A stretch of DNA of 64,000 nt, taken from NCBI GenBank assembly GCA_032629725.1, contig JAFEVB010000002.1:496001-560000 (forward strand), read 5' to 3'. The stretch is from Gremmenia infestans. Its lineage: Eukaryota > Ascomycota > Leotiomycetes > Helotiales > Hamatocanthoscyphaceae. Below the pieces are notes generated by a model that saw only the letters and a program-made list of their open reading frames with translations, was not told the DNA's origin and searched no databases. A program made the translations under genes and the position numbers. Numbering within the stretch: position 1 is the stretch's first letter; the number at the start of each line of letters is the position of its first letter. Of the stretch, positions 1 to 10,650 are shown in pieces.

Positions 1-2
1 AA

Positions 3-3000
3 GTTGACACTGGTAACGCAAAGTGGAAGATTGTTACAGACAAGTTTACTTCAGTCCTGAAGTACAATAGTAACAACGGGCAACCTGACGTCAGTACATA
101 CAACGGCATATATAAAAAACTCCCCTTCGACACCGGTTTCATCATCTTTTGCGACCATTCGCGCTACCTCGAAGACAAAAACTGCAAAGGACTAGACAAG
201 CCTGGATTTGTCTGCGATCGATCCGTTGGTGTAACAATGCCTATGACCGACTCTTATCGTATGTGTAAGGATCCTACTTCTGTCCGAGCGGAGGCTGGAA
301 CAATGGAGTGGCTGAGCCAGGGGATTAAACGTCCTTCTTCGACACAGTTATGTGCTGGGTATCTCGCAAAGATGCAACAGCTCAAGATCCAAACCTTGGA
401 AGAGGAGGGGAACACGCCGAGTCTGGCTCGGGACTGGAGCAAGATTGCGCCGTTACCAGGGGGCAAAGACTCACTTCCTATGGACGTGGCAGCGACCTTT
501 GACCTCACCTTGCTTCACGAAATGACACATGCGGTTGCGGGCGCAGGCACAAAGGACGTGGCTGGGCCCAAAGACTCGTACCGGTGGCTTAATGTGGTTA
601 AACTGAGCAGTAACGGAGGCTCCAATAATGCGGAAAACTATGCTTACTTCGGATTGGGTTCAAGGATGATCAGTCCTAAAGCGAATGGCCCACAAGCTCA
701 GCGACCCATGGAAGACGGGACAATAGAAGTTCTCGCTCAAACCACGAAACGGAACCGAGATATTTACCATGAGTCTCAACATCAACCTTGGCGCCGCGAC
801 CCAAACATTACCTTGACACTTGACCATACAGCCGTCATCTTGAATGCCTCCAATACAGCAGGTTTCGTGTTTACAGAGCCCGGCTCAACGAAGGCCGTGA
901 CCATCTCTCCAGGTGTGGAGTACACGATTGGTACCGATGTCATTGAATTGGAAAGCGCTGGTGTTGTCTATGATCATAGCACGCTGGCCTTTCCCCCGGC
1001 CGTCTCAGCATCGGCATCCGCTTCGACGTCCATCTCAAAGTCCTTGTCCGTAACGAAATCTTCTTCTGCAGTGTCGAAAAGCGGTTCTAGTACACCAGCA
1101 TCGTCAACTGCTTCTTCAGCTGGTTCCTCTGGAGCATTGTCCCAGAATCAAACTTCGACCCGAACTTTTTCCAGCCAGCTTTCCTCCACTCAATCTTCGT
1201 CTGGGGTGTCGAAAAGCGGTTCTAGTACACAAGTATTGTCAACTGCTTCTTCAGTTGACTCCTCTGGAGCTTTATCCCAGAACCAAACTTCGACTCGGCC
1301 TTTCTCTAGCCAGCTTTCATCTACTCAATCTTCCCTGAGCAAAGTCTCCCCAACAAGTCCATCAAGTCATATTGGCTCACAAAATGGAACGGCCAGTGCT
1401 ACATCATCAGGAACTTCATCCTATTTCTCCTCAGCATCCTCATCGGGCCATATCTCGTCATCTCCTTCAGCCAAAAGCACTTCGATTTCCACAGCCCCTT
1501 TCAGTCTCACAAATTCATTTTCTGATGTCGAGTCGACCATCACACCTGTATCATTCTCATGGTTTGATGTCCCGACAAGCACGATTTCAGACGCAGCAGC
1601 AACGTCCGAAGCCGTCCTTCTTGGTGGTTTATTTTTCGCGCTTCGGTCTAATCGAAAGTGGCTTACGGATGAGAAGCTAAAATCTCAATATCTTGATTCA
1701 GTCCAAAAAACGAAAGAGGAAACTGAAAATTTGCTGAGTTCCTTGAGTGTAAAAGCACCAGATATGCCGGATTGTACAAATACAAAGAGAAAAAGAGGAG
1801 CATTGTCCGAAAGACAAGTGAGGGCCCTGCTGGCTAACAGGGGTGTTATATCGAGCATAGGAAATGCAGTTACTGGAGCTATTCATGATGTTGCGAAGCT
1901 CGTTAACTGTGCAGAAAACGTGATCAATAACTTGGTTGATCGCGTCAAGGCGAACGTGATTGATCTTGGAGAAATTGAAGATTTGACAGACTCACTGGCA
2001 GACATTGCGGAGGCTCTAGAAGAAGACGGCGACGATGACACATCTTCCTCGCAAGGGTCGTCTTCCGCCAAAATCACGAGCTCATCACAGTCTTCTAGCA
2101 GTTCTTGCTCGGCACGAACAACAAGTGCCTGCGATACATCATACTCTATTTTCACACCTACAGGCGCAACTACAGCATCTACATCTACCATCACACTTTC
2201 ATGCTCAACCATAACCGCCTGTTCAGCTTCGCTGACTGGATCTCAGACGACGAGCACAGACGAACCGGATTATACGGGCACGGCAGACTATGACCAGTTT
2301 CTTGAAGGCGTCACCGTTACTTCCTGGTACGATGTGCAGCAGTCTGCTCTCGCGCAGGCTATGGGCGACACCACCGACCCGTACGTCACTTGGACCTCTA
2401 GTGGCTCCAGCTCGGCTGGAGGGAGTTCTTCTGGGACAGCAAGTTCAACGCCTACGGTAACCAGCACCAGCTCTCGATCCACCAGGACGAATTCCACAGG
2501 GGCTTCAAGCACAAATTCTGCGACAACCGGCTCCAGCTCCAGCCCATCTAAATTAACAACTTTATCAACTTCCACTATATCAAAATCTTCATCCGAGGGG
2601 CTCCCAACCTTGAGTAAGCAGTGCTATAGCACTTCCTACGTAAATTGCAAACTCATCCTATATCCCGCAACTGGAAGCGTTTGTCCATCCAACAGTGTAA
2701 CAGAACCCGCGAGTTGCATTTCCCCAACAACAACCTCAGCTGCTGCTACGAGTTCTGCAGCTGCGGCCACGGCCACAACCTTGCCCGGTGCGACTCCGAC
2801 ACAGGTGGCACAGTTCAAGTTCTTGCAACAGCCCGGCGTAGCCGTATGGGAAATATTCACGTCCGCGCCCGGCAAAGAATCCATGACGGGCCGCTGCGGA
2901 GACGTTGGACAGAACTTCGCGGACGCTACTATCCCGAGAACCTCATCGGTCTCCGTCGATAATGTCCCTTTCCCTCAGCCGTCGGGTGGCAGCGTTAAGA

Positions 3001-3170
3001 TCGCTAATACAGGCAATTGCGTTTATACGGGAGATGGAAAAAGTGCAGGGTCGGTGAAATGCGATAAGGGGACTGTGGCTTGTTGGGCGTTGGATACTGG
3101 GACACAAGATTGCAGCAGTACGGGGACAGCAATCACTATGTCTCCAAAGGTTGAATGTAACTTGTACTAA
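3..3170 (+). CDS. Secreted-type mucin-like protein with M35-like zinc metalloprotease domain (5' partial)
   Basis: The frame is open from base 3 to the TAA at 3168-3170 (about 1,055 residues in the window), so the start lies upstream of the window. An HExxH zinc motif (HEMTH, codons 516-530) is followed by a GTKD segment and then NAENYAYFG. That order matches the third-ligand Asp and the following region of deuterolysin-like (M35, aspzincin) proteases. The catalytic part is followed by a long Ser/Thr-rich region with a 45-codon tandem repeat, a non-repetitive stretch (about 1590-2030) containing a short hydrophobic segment, more Ser/Thr-rich sequence, and a Cys-containing C-terminal domain. 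The architecture suggests an O-glycosylated secreted or wall-associated protein. No signal peptide can be checked because the N-terminus is missing. Proteolytic activity and substrate are inferred only. Confidence 0.75.
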   Translation, partial: VDTGNAKWKIVTDKFTSVLKYNSNNGQPDVSTYNGIYKKLPFDTGFIIFCDHSRYLEDKNCKGLDKPGFVCDRSVGVTMPMTDSYRMCKDPTSVRAEAGTMEWLSQGIKRPSSTQLCAGYLAKMQQLKIQTLEEEGNTPSLARDWSKIAPLPGGKDSLPMDVAATFDLTLLHEMTHAVAGAGTKDVAGPKDSYRWLNVVKLSSNGGSNNAENYAYFGLGSRMISPKANGPQAQRPMEDGTIEVLAQTTKRNRDIYHESQHQPWRRDPNITLTLDHTAVILNASNTAGFVFTEPGSTKAVTISPGVEYTIGTDVIELESAGVVYDHSTLAFPPAVSASASASTSISKSLSVTKSSSAVSKSGSSTPASSTASSAGSSGALSQNQTSTRTFSSQLSSTQSSSGVSKSGSSTQVLSTASSVDSSGALSQNQTSTRPFSSQLSSTQSSLSKVSPTSPSSHIGSQNGTASATSSGTSSYFSSASSSGHISSSPSAKSTSISTAPFSLTNSFSDVESTITPVSFSWFDVPTSTISDAAATSEAVLLGGLFFALRSNRKWLTDEKLKSQYLDSVQKTKEETENLLSSLSVKAPDMPDCTNTKRKRGALSERQVRALLANRGVISSIGNAVTGAIHDVAKLVNCAENVINNLVDRVKANVIDLGEIEDLTDSLADIAEALEEDGDDDTSSSQGSSSAKITSSSQSSSSSCSARTTSACDTSYSIFTPTGATTASTSTITLSCSTITACSASLTGSQTTSTDEPDYTGTADYDQFLEGVTVTSWYDVQQSALAQAMGDTTDPYVTWTSSGSSSAGGSSSGTASSTPTVTSTSSRSTRTNSTGASSTNSATTGSSSSPSKLTTLSTSTISKSSSEGLPTLSKQCYSTSYVNCKLILYPATGSVCPSNSVTEPASCISPTTTSAAATSSAAAATATTLPGATPTQVAQFKFLQQPGVAVWEIFTSAPGKESMTGRCGDVGQNFADATIPRTSSVSVDNVPFPQPSGGSVKIANTGNCVYTGDGKSAGSVKCDKGTVACWALDTGTQDCSSTGTAITMSPKVECNLY
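1059..1328 (+). repeat. Two-copy 135-bp tandem repeat inside the mucin-like region
   Basis: Copies 1059-1193 and 1194-1328 encode two 45-residue Ser/Thr-rich units, each containing SKSGSST, GALSQNQTSTR and FSSQLSSTQ. The DNA copies differ at many positions, so the duplication is not recent. The period is a multiple of three and keeps the frame. Confidence 0.85.
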
Positions 3171-4060
3171 AAGATTATGGGATTTGGACCTGTTATATCG
3201 GGTAATGGCCCCGATTAGCGTCATTTATGTGTATATATTTGGGCATTTGAAGCCCTATAGAAATCTTGGAATCATATCCTTCCTTTACATCATAAGATCT
3301 TGCACAAAGTGATATTCACCCGCAAAGAATACAACAAAAGGACGAGCGACCTGAGTTTAAACACCACAATGCATAGGAATCAATAATAAATAAAACAGAA
3401 AGAAACATCGTCCCACTACAGGTGAGATAACGAGAATATTGCTTGGCACATAGATAGCCGTTCTAGCAAGTCGTGCAAGTTCTTTCTGGCCGTCGCTTGC
3501 ACATTCCGCCATAATTTTCCGCAATTTCATGCCAGCAGCACATCATCGTCTTACTTAAGCAATTGACAGGGAAAACATCCATTCAGCCCATACATTACCA
3601 ATGAAACTAGAACAGCAATAGCCAATGACTGCTCAATTGCATTTCGCAATTTGAGTCCAGACGCCTCAGGCCTGAAGGCTGCCAATCAATTTAGGGGGGG
3701 AGGCGAATGAGGTGACGGTGCCGAGTGCCGTTCATGCTCGCATTGGTGCCATGTGATATCTTGACCATGGACGTCCTGGAAACGCAATAAACTGCTCCGA
3801 GTGGATGAGAAGGGAACCGGGAGTCGGTGGCTGGCTTTAAGTCTGTCCTTGATTGGGCTTGAGGATGAATGATTCCGTATGTCGTTATCACGAAAATGGG
3901 GTAAAAGCTCGATGACTTTGAGATAAATACCTTGAATCTTCCTTGAGATATAGGTCCTTCTTTTCTTTTACTTTGAGGTACTTCAACTTATAATATTACG
4001 AGATAAACTACTCATATCATCAACCTCGTTCAACAAGTAGTATATAAGACCAGCGTGAAA
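3171..4060. other. Intergenic region, no clear gene
   Basis: Between the metalloprotease-like gene and the dioxygenase. Only short open frames occur. One small cysteine-rich frame on the minus strand (3463-3582) is noted among the findings but is not called a gene. A TATATAAG-like stretch lies at 4041-4048, just before the dioxygenase start. Confidence 0.5.
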
Positions 4061-5350
4061 ATGGCACCATCCGTACAGCAGATACCAGAGGATAGTCCCT
4101 CAGTGTTTCCCGAGAAGATTGCCGCTGTTGTTAAAGAAGCTCCCAAAGTAAAGAGACAAATTGAAGTTGAAGGAGGAAAGACAGACGCAAAGGCAAACTC
4201 TCTTCTGATACTCGGACGCACTTGCTAACACCCCTTAGTACCCCCAATATTTGCCGACCTGGAACCACGGCCAGAAATACTCTCCATTGGAGCCCTTCAC
4301 CCACACCGAGCATGGCAAAGATGCCGACGCGACGTTCCCAAACCTCCTACCCGAAGGTAGTAAGGCCAAAAAGCTAACTCCAACCATCGGCTCAGAAGTC
4401 ACCGGTGTTCAACTCAGCAAGCTCGACGCTGCCGGAAAAGACCAGCTCGCTCTCTTCGTCGCCCAGCGCAAGGTGGTAGCGTTCCGTGACCAAGACCTTG
4501 CCGATCTCCCTCTACAAGAAGCTCTTGACTTCGGCGGGTATTTTGGGAGGCACCACATCCATCCTACGAGCGGAAGTCCAGAAGGCTTCCCGGAACTGCA
4601 CATCGTCCACCGATACGGCGCTCCAGGAACATCTGAGTTTGACTCCTTCCTCGCTGGCCGTAACAGCAGCACGTCGTTTCATAGCGACGTCTCATACGAG
4701 GCGCAGACTCCCGGCACGACATTCCTATACATTTTCGACAGCCCGGAAGAGGGTGGCGACACCGTGTTCGCGAACCAGGTCGAGGCGTATAATCGTCTCA
4801 GTGAGCCGCTGAAGGAAAGACTGCATGGGTTGAAGGCCGTGCATTCTGGGTTTGAGCAGGCGCAGTTTAGTAGGGATAAGGAGGGGGTTGTGAGGAGGGA
4901 GCCCGTCAAGAATGAGCATCCGATTGTGAGGACACATCCTGCGACTGGGGAGAAGGCGCTTTTTGTGAACCAGGGCTGTGAGTTCAGAACTCGTCACCGG
5001 TTCATGACCGCTGGCTAATGAGGAGTAGTTACCCGCAGCATTATTGGATTGAAGAAGGAAGAGTCTGATGCTCTGCTAGCATTCTTGTTCAGCCATATCA
5101 GTCGAGGAATTGACTGGCAAGCTCGTGTGAGGTGGGCACCAAAGACCGTTGTTGTGTGGGATGTAAGTATCCGACTTGGTAATTTAATTCGGGTACTAAT
5201 ATGCAAACCTCACAGAACCGTGTTACGGTCCATTCAGCTACTCTGGATTGGAACTCTGGCGAACGTCGCCACCTTGCTCGAATCACGCCGCAGGCTGAGA
5301 TCCCTTTTGAAACTCCGTATGTCAAGCTTGAAGAGGAACTCAAGGCATAG
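4061..5350 (+). CDS. TauD/TfdA-family Fe(II)/2-oxoglutarate dioxygenase
   Basis: Four exons: 4061-4192, 4239-4977, 5029-5162 and 5216-5350, giving 379 residues. Members couple 2-oxoglutarate decarboxylation to substrate hydroxylation. Fungal relatives include the sulfonate dioxygenase JLP1, but the substrate here is unknown. The HxD iron-binding pair is in HSDVSYEAQTPGTT. The distal His is in VTVHSATLDW, and the 2-oxoglutarate-binding Arg is probably in RRHLARITPQ. Length matches fungal relatives of about 370-390 residues. Intron 1 (4193-4238) begins with GC rather than GT, and splicing there restores the conserved YPQYLPTW segment. Introns 2 and 3 (4978-5028, 5163-5215) are canonical. The gene stands alone, with gene-poor flanks. 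Confidence 0.9.
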
Positions 5351-6183
5351 CTTGGACAAACTCGGGAGGCACACCGAGTTATGGAAGCTACTTAATTTGT
5401 GAGGAGGAATAAAAGAGGCAGAGGCATTGGAAACACAGAGGCAGCATCGTTTCAACTGTCATCTGCCATGAACATGAAGTATAATTGAAAACACTTCCCA
5501 TCAATTATTCATGCCTGATCAAATTGCAAAATGATCTTCCTTCCTAGATTTTGTGCATCAAAACGCCTCGGTACATTCAATCATTCAGACGTAGCACTTG
5601 CCGGCAGTTCTAAAGACATTCTAGTGGCTGTATCAGCTTCATCGGATGTCTCAAGAAAAAGGCTATCGATTAGAGTCCCGCACCGCAGGTGCTAATGTAA
5701 CGTCTCTTCGCTGCCAAGGGTTCGATCGCAGGGAAAATAACTGAAGCTTATCGTAACAAAGTCTTCATATCACTATCATTTTCGATTTTCAAGAAAAATG
5801 TTACTTGGAAGCGTTGAGTTAACAGTCTAATAGTCGCCCAGTAGACGGCCCTGAATATCAACTATTTGTGTGGCTGTATAATGGAATGTTGGCATGCGTA
5901 GGCGGGAATGTTGTGTAACTGCAACTCCCCACCATCGTCCAATGACCTAGTGACACATAAGCTCCCAATGCCTGGTGAGCAGATTGTAGCCTGCCCTTCC
6001 CTGCTACTACCTGCGACACGTGACCGGTAGCTAGCGCCGTATGCTACCTTAGCTCTTTAGTTGTTTCAATACAGAACGTCGAATCCAGATCGCCACAATA
6101 TCTGTGGACGGCCAGCTAGATTCTCGAGCTGGATTACGAATTGTACGATTGATTGTATTGTGCGAGAATATTAGGGCCATAAA
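5351..6183. other. Intergenic region, nothing recognised
   Basis: The 3' flank of the dioxygenase and 5' flank of the BTB gene. No open frame with family resemblance, no RNA gene and no repeat was seen. Confidence 0.5.
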
Positions 6184-7372
6184 ATGGAGACAGAGGTCGT
6201 TTCATTCGACCCTGATTCCGACCTGCAATTGATCCTGACGACTGTTGAAGAGCAAAGCTTTGATTCCCTAGAAACGGCGTCAGCACCAACAACCACGAGC
6301 GATGCGACCAACCAAACAGCTGAGCATACTGAAGACACCACAAGTCAGGTCACCCAATGCTCAGATGGCACGGAAACAGAGCCAGATAGCTCAAATACCG
6401 ACGCACCAACTCCCAGTCCGTCGAACAGAGAGATTCGATTCCTCGTATCTTCCAAGCATATGATCTTGGCTTCGCCAGTATTTAAGGCCATGTTGCAGCC
6501 TAACAACTTCAAAGAAGGACTTGCACTCTCCAAAGGGGCCACAGAGGTGCCGTTGCCAGATGATGAGCCTGCTTCTTGGAAGATAATTTTGGACGTCATT
6601 CATCACAATACCCGCAGTATTCCGCATCAAGTAGACCTCCAAACAATGACAAACATAGCCGTGTTGGTAGACAAGTATCAACTAGGCGACTTGTTATTGT
6701 TCCATGCGAGTATTTGGGTAAATAAGCTCGATATACCTAGGCCAAAGGCCCTTACTCCAGACTTGGTTTCGTGGCTTTGTATATCATGGGTATTTAAGTT
6801 GGATATTGAGTTTCAACAATTAACTCGCAATTTCATACAAATCAGCACTGTCAAGACTGAGAATGATCAAAATCTCCCAATTCCGGATCGTGTTTGGCGT
6901 AAGAGTCACAGTACTATATCTAAATTACGCTAACATTTTCACAGAAGCCATAGAGACGCGTCGTCAACACGAAATCAAGAAAGCACTCGAACTTATTGAC
7001 GCTTTGATCAAACGATACCAGGGGCCAACTTTGTGTTGCAGTACTCCTTGGAATCCTCCCCACGCACCGATTGTCCATGATGAGCATGCTCGGCGTGCGT
7101 GCGACGGTACGATATTGGGAACGCTCCTTCAGAGCGCTGCAGAGAAAGAGCTGTACCCGCTCCCTAAAGCTCCATATGATGGTTTAAGTTTATCTACGGT
7201 GGCCTGGGATATAATGAGGTTCAAAATTTCATCTCTATGTCGCCACAAATTTAAGTCCAATTATACGTCCTTCGACGGCCAAGAATCCCATGGAGTGGAC
7301 GATGCCCTAAGCTTAGAAGCACAACTATTATACCAAAACTGTCTAGGCATTGACTTGAGCCTATTGGATTGA
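6184..7372 (+). CDS. BTB/POZ-domain protein
   Basis: Two exons, 6184-6898 and 6945-7372, joined by a 46-bp intron with CTAAC branch point; 380 residues. After an acidic, Ser/Thr-rich low-complexity start (about residues 1-80) comes a fungal BTB core containing FLVSSKHMILASPVFKAML, EVPLPDDEPASWKIIL and NIAVLVDKYQLGDLLLF. This is the usual pattern of Pezizomycotina BTB proteins, many of unknown role. The second exon starts with AIETRRQHEIKKALELID, which continues the helical C-terminal part seen in relatives. BTB domains mediate dimerisation and sometimes cullin-3 binding, but no partner domain is visible here. Confidence 0.85.
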
Positions 7373-8720
7373 ACTTTTCGATCTCGATATACTCCTGAGT
7401 CCTGGATGCTTTGCGATCAAATTCAGCGCCAGCGATGCAATGGAGTTTGGTGTAGAGTACATTGGGCGAAGATACAATCTCCATTGGGTCCGAAGGAGGT
7501 GATGAATAAAACCTCTCACCATAGCAACATGGTTTTAACTTTAGGAGTCGCATATTCCCTTACGAAGTCTTTGACTTCAGGCTCCATCATTGTATAGGTA
7601 GCAATTCAACCAATCGCTTAGCTTTATATGTAAAGAGTCACACCAGTCACACCGCCGATCTGTTATTCCATCAATTCCCTCAATAATCCTTAGTGAGAAA
7701 CTCCCACCCAAGTGCTCCTTAATCTAGGACCCCTGCAGCATTTATGCGTTTGGGAAGTATCTATACGGCCTTGATTGAGTTACTAAACTTGAAGACTCTA
7801 ATTATCTCTAAGAATTAAATTATCAATTTATTAAGACAGCTAGCACTAGGCTAAATCCCAGTCTGCTATAGCAAAATCTGAGATATGTGCTAAGGAGAGA
7901 GGATCTCGTACGTTGCAAGTTTGAATATTACATCACCTGATAATCAAGTAAATGCAAACTATCTTCGAGAATAGAGTAAAGGTCGAATTGTACACAACTT
8001 TAGGGTATATTATGCCTGAAAGTCGATGTTCATTTGCAATCCTATAAGTGCTAAATTTTACAAGCAGAGTGCGCTATTTAAATCTATGAGCGTATAGAAA
8101 CGCGGATGCAATCTTTTTTATATGTTTTTATTTCTACGTCAGTCAAAAAGGGTATAAATTCTGTTCACTAGAACAAAGTCTCATATCTAGGAAAGAGGCC
8201 TCAGACAAAAGAATATGAAGCCTGAAAAGTGAGGCTCCAACATCTTGACTTCTGACTGAGCTTGCAATCTTGGTCGGCTTTTATCAGTTCCTAACTAGCT
8301 AAAGCTCACTCTGTGCCGCTATAACCCCAATGAGTAGAATTGAGAAAACACGAAGCGTACAAGTAATCCCTAAAGGGAGAAGGTGCAAAAAAAAAGACAA
8401 GGCTGTGACGATACGATCGGCTGCGAGTTGATTATACACGGCCTGCATGAACAGGGATAGGGAAATAACTATGTAGGTAGATAAATGTCTCAGAGGGCCA
8501 GAACCATGAATGGCAAGAAAGTCGCTCGAACATCGACTGCGAGCGAGCCTAGAAAAAAAAAGATTCATTGCCACTGAAGTAGAGTACGGAAGTATATATC
8601 CCAATTCCCTATTCCGAGCATGTCATATCCCAAGGTATCTCCAACTCCATTTCATCATATCCCGTAAGCAATCCATGCCAATCCCAACGCCTATTCAATG
8701 AACTTCATTATCATGATTAT
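7373..8720. other. AT-rich gene-poor stretch
   Basis: About 1.35 kb, notably AT-rich from roughly 7780 to 8150. Short hydrophobic open frames occur (for example 8299-8604 minus) but have no start context, family motif or splice logic. The stretch may be decayed repetitive DNA. No element ends were recognised. Confidence 0.5.
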
Positions 8721-10650
8721 CTACCTCCCCTTGTATTCGGGCTTCCTGGCCATGTTGACCACAGGCGGCGGCCCATCCTCCAAAGGGTACGGAACACTCG
8801 GTCTATTTCTCCCCATTGGTAATCCGGAGTCTCCCGGTATAGGGGTCTTCGGTGGCAGAGGCGGAGGCTCTACTCTGCCTTGATTCTGCAGCTGTTTGAC
8901 GACTGGTGGTTTCGGTGCTTCGTCTGCGCTCATGATGGCGATCTTGTCGGCACCTGCCGAAGTCATGTACTCGCTAGGTGTGGGACTATGCACCATGAAT
9001 TTGTCAGTCATATCTGCTGAGAGTCTGGGCGATGAGGTTTTGGGTGATTGATATCGTGCGTGGCCTTCCGAGGAGGAGCGAGGTGAGGGTGTTTTCTGCT
9101 GTCCAGGGACTGCCAAGGTGTCGTGATGGCCGGACTCGTATGAGGGCCGTGGGGGCGGACTTCTCTGAGGCTGAGTGAAGGGCATCTCAGCTGGAAGTTC
9201 AATTGCTCCTGGATAGGCCTCTGGAACATCAGGTAAACTTTTGTAGTTCCCACCCTCATGCCCACTCCAGCCCTCTCCGGTACCTTCAGCCCTGGCTTTC
9301 GCTCTATGGATCTTGGCCATCTTTACTGAAGCGGACGATGTCATGTTCTGAATATCCCCTTTCCCGAGATACCTCCTCGTATTCGTACTGACATCTGCAA
9401 GTCGGTTCCACTCATTCATTCCGAATTCTCCAACCCCAATTTCAACATTAAACCGGTAGTAATTTTCGATATTGACCCCTCGTTTGGTGAGCATTTCATT
9501 CTTGACGTACTGATGTGTCTCTTCACATCCCTCAATCTTAGATATCAACCGTCTCCTGGCCTCTGCAAAGTCGCCCAAGAACCCCTCGTACCAGAGATGT
9601 GAATTTTGGTCGTTGCCAGACGGCCGTTTGCCAGTCCCTATGCTTACAATAACACCAACATCACGGCCAGGCCACTCGTTGACGCAGGCCTCATCCAATG
9701 CTACTGGTGTAGGATTGAATTTGCCAGCGCCTTCATCGATGAATACTGATTGTCCAACTTGAACAGGCTTGAATGCCAATCCAATTGCTGATGTCGCACG
9801 TCCAGCTTCCCAGATCTTGCAGTCAAATTCTGGAGAGGGTTCCTTTCGAGAATCGTAGGATCGTAGTACAGCAGGCTGACCACCTTTCGCTGTTCCTTTG
9901 TAGACCGCAGTAACAGCACTACTATTGTTAGCTGAGAGGCTCCTCCACATCGGAAGTATGCTTACGTCTTGGTTCTGGTCTCTCTATTATCGTATAACAA
10001 AGCGTTCGGGTTTCCCCATCTTGCTGCCATAAAAGGTCGACTCTGGTAGCTGGAAGGACTCCTCGCACTGAAGCTCGCAACGCTGGCATTGCTGGTATGC
10101 CGCTGAGGCGTTCTGCTCATCGGATTTACCGGCCTGTTGTTGGCGCCCTCTGGCTCGTCGCCATCATTGCCCTCATTCTCGTAAATGCTATGCTCCCGTA
10201 CGCACTCCTTGATGGCCTCCTCCAGCTTCGATGCCTTGAACAACGTTGATCGATATGGTATGCCGGCAATCGTTTTATCGGTTTCAAAAACCTTCCGCGT
10301 CATCCGCACGTACACCTCTTTGCAGGTCTCCAAATCTAGCCGTAGCCTTCCCAACATGATTGCTATCAAACCGCCCGTTCCCGTTCCAACAATGAGGTCG
10401 AAGTGGTCGCATGGTTTTGGTATCTGGTCTCGTTTGGGCGCTTTTCCTTCAATCTCGACATATGTTCTGTGCATGAGCTCTTGGATGATTATGAACATGG
10501 AATAGCCTCGCACGCCACCTCCGTCTATCTAATATTAGCCGCGGGGTTGGAGCAGCCAGGAACGGTCTGCGTACCTAGGGAAAGGATCCTTAAAGGAGGA
10601 CCTTTCGTTGTATCTTTGCGCCTCAAGGCGCCATTGTTGCTGCTCTCCAT
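8721..10650 (-). CDS. Patatin-like protein lacking the nucleophile serine
   Basis: Three exons on the minus strand: 10650-10575, 10524-9966 and 9921-8721, with 50-bp and 44-bp introns; 611 residues. The patatin fold starts with the oxyanion-hole motif (LSLDGGGVRGYSM), which is split by intron 1. The usual GxSxG nucleophile elbow reads GTGTG, so the serine position is Gly. The Asp-bearing DGG/DGA motif reads DEGAG within FIDEGAGKFNPTP. The second half carries the conserved SIGTGKRP segment. The last about 180 residues are Pro/Ser-rich and look disordered. Canonical relatives are acyl hydrolases. This one is probably non-hydrolytic or uses another mechanism, which is an inference from the missing Ser. 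The start was chosen at 10650 because exon 1 supplies the first half of the oxyanion motif. Confidence 0.88.

Noticed and set aside
8299..8604. 101-codon hydrophobic open frame on the minus strand
   Set aside because: AT-rich anonymous DNA, no family resemblance, no supporting splice sites; composition alone can give hydrophobic codons.
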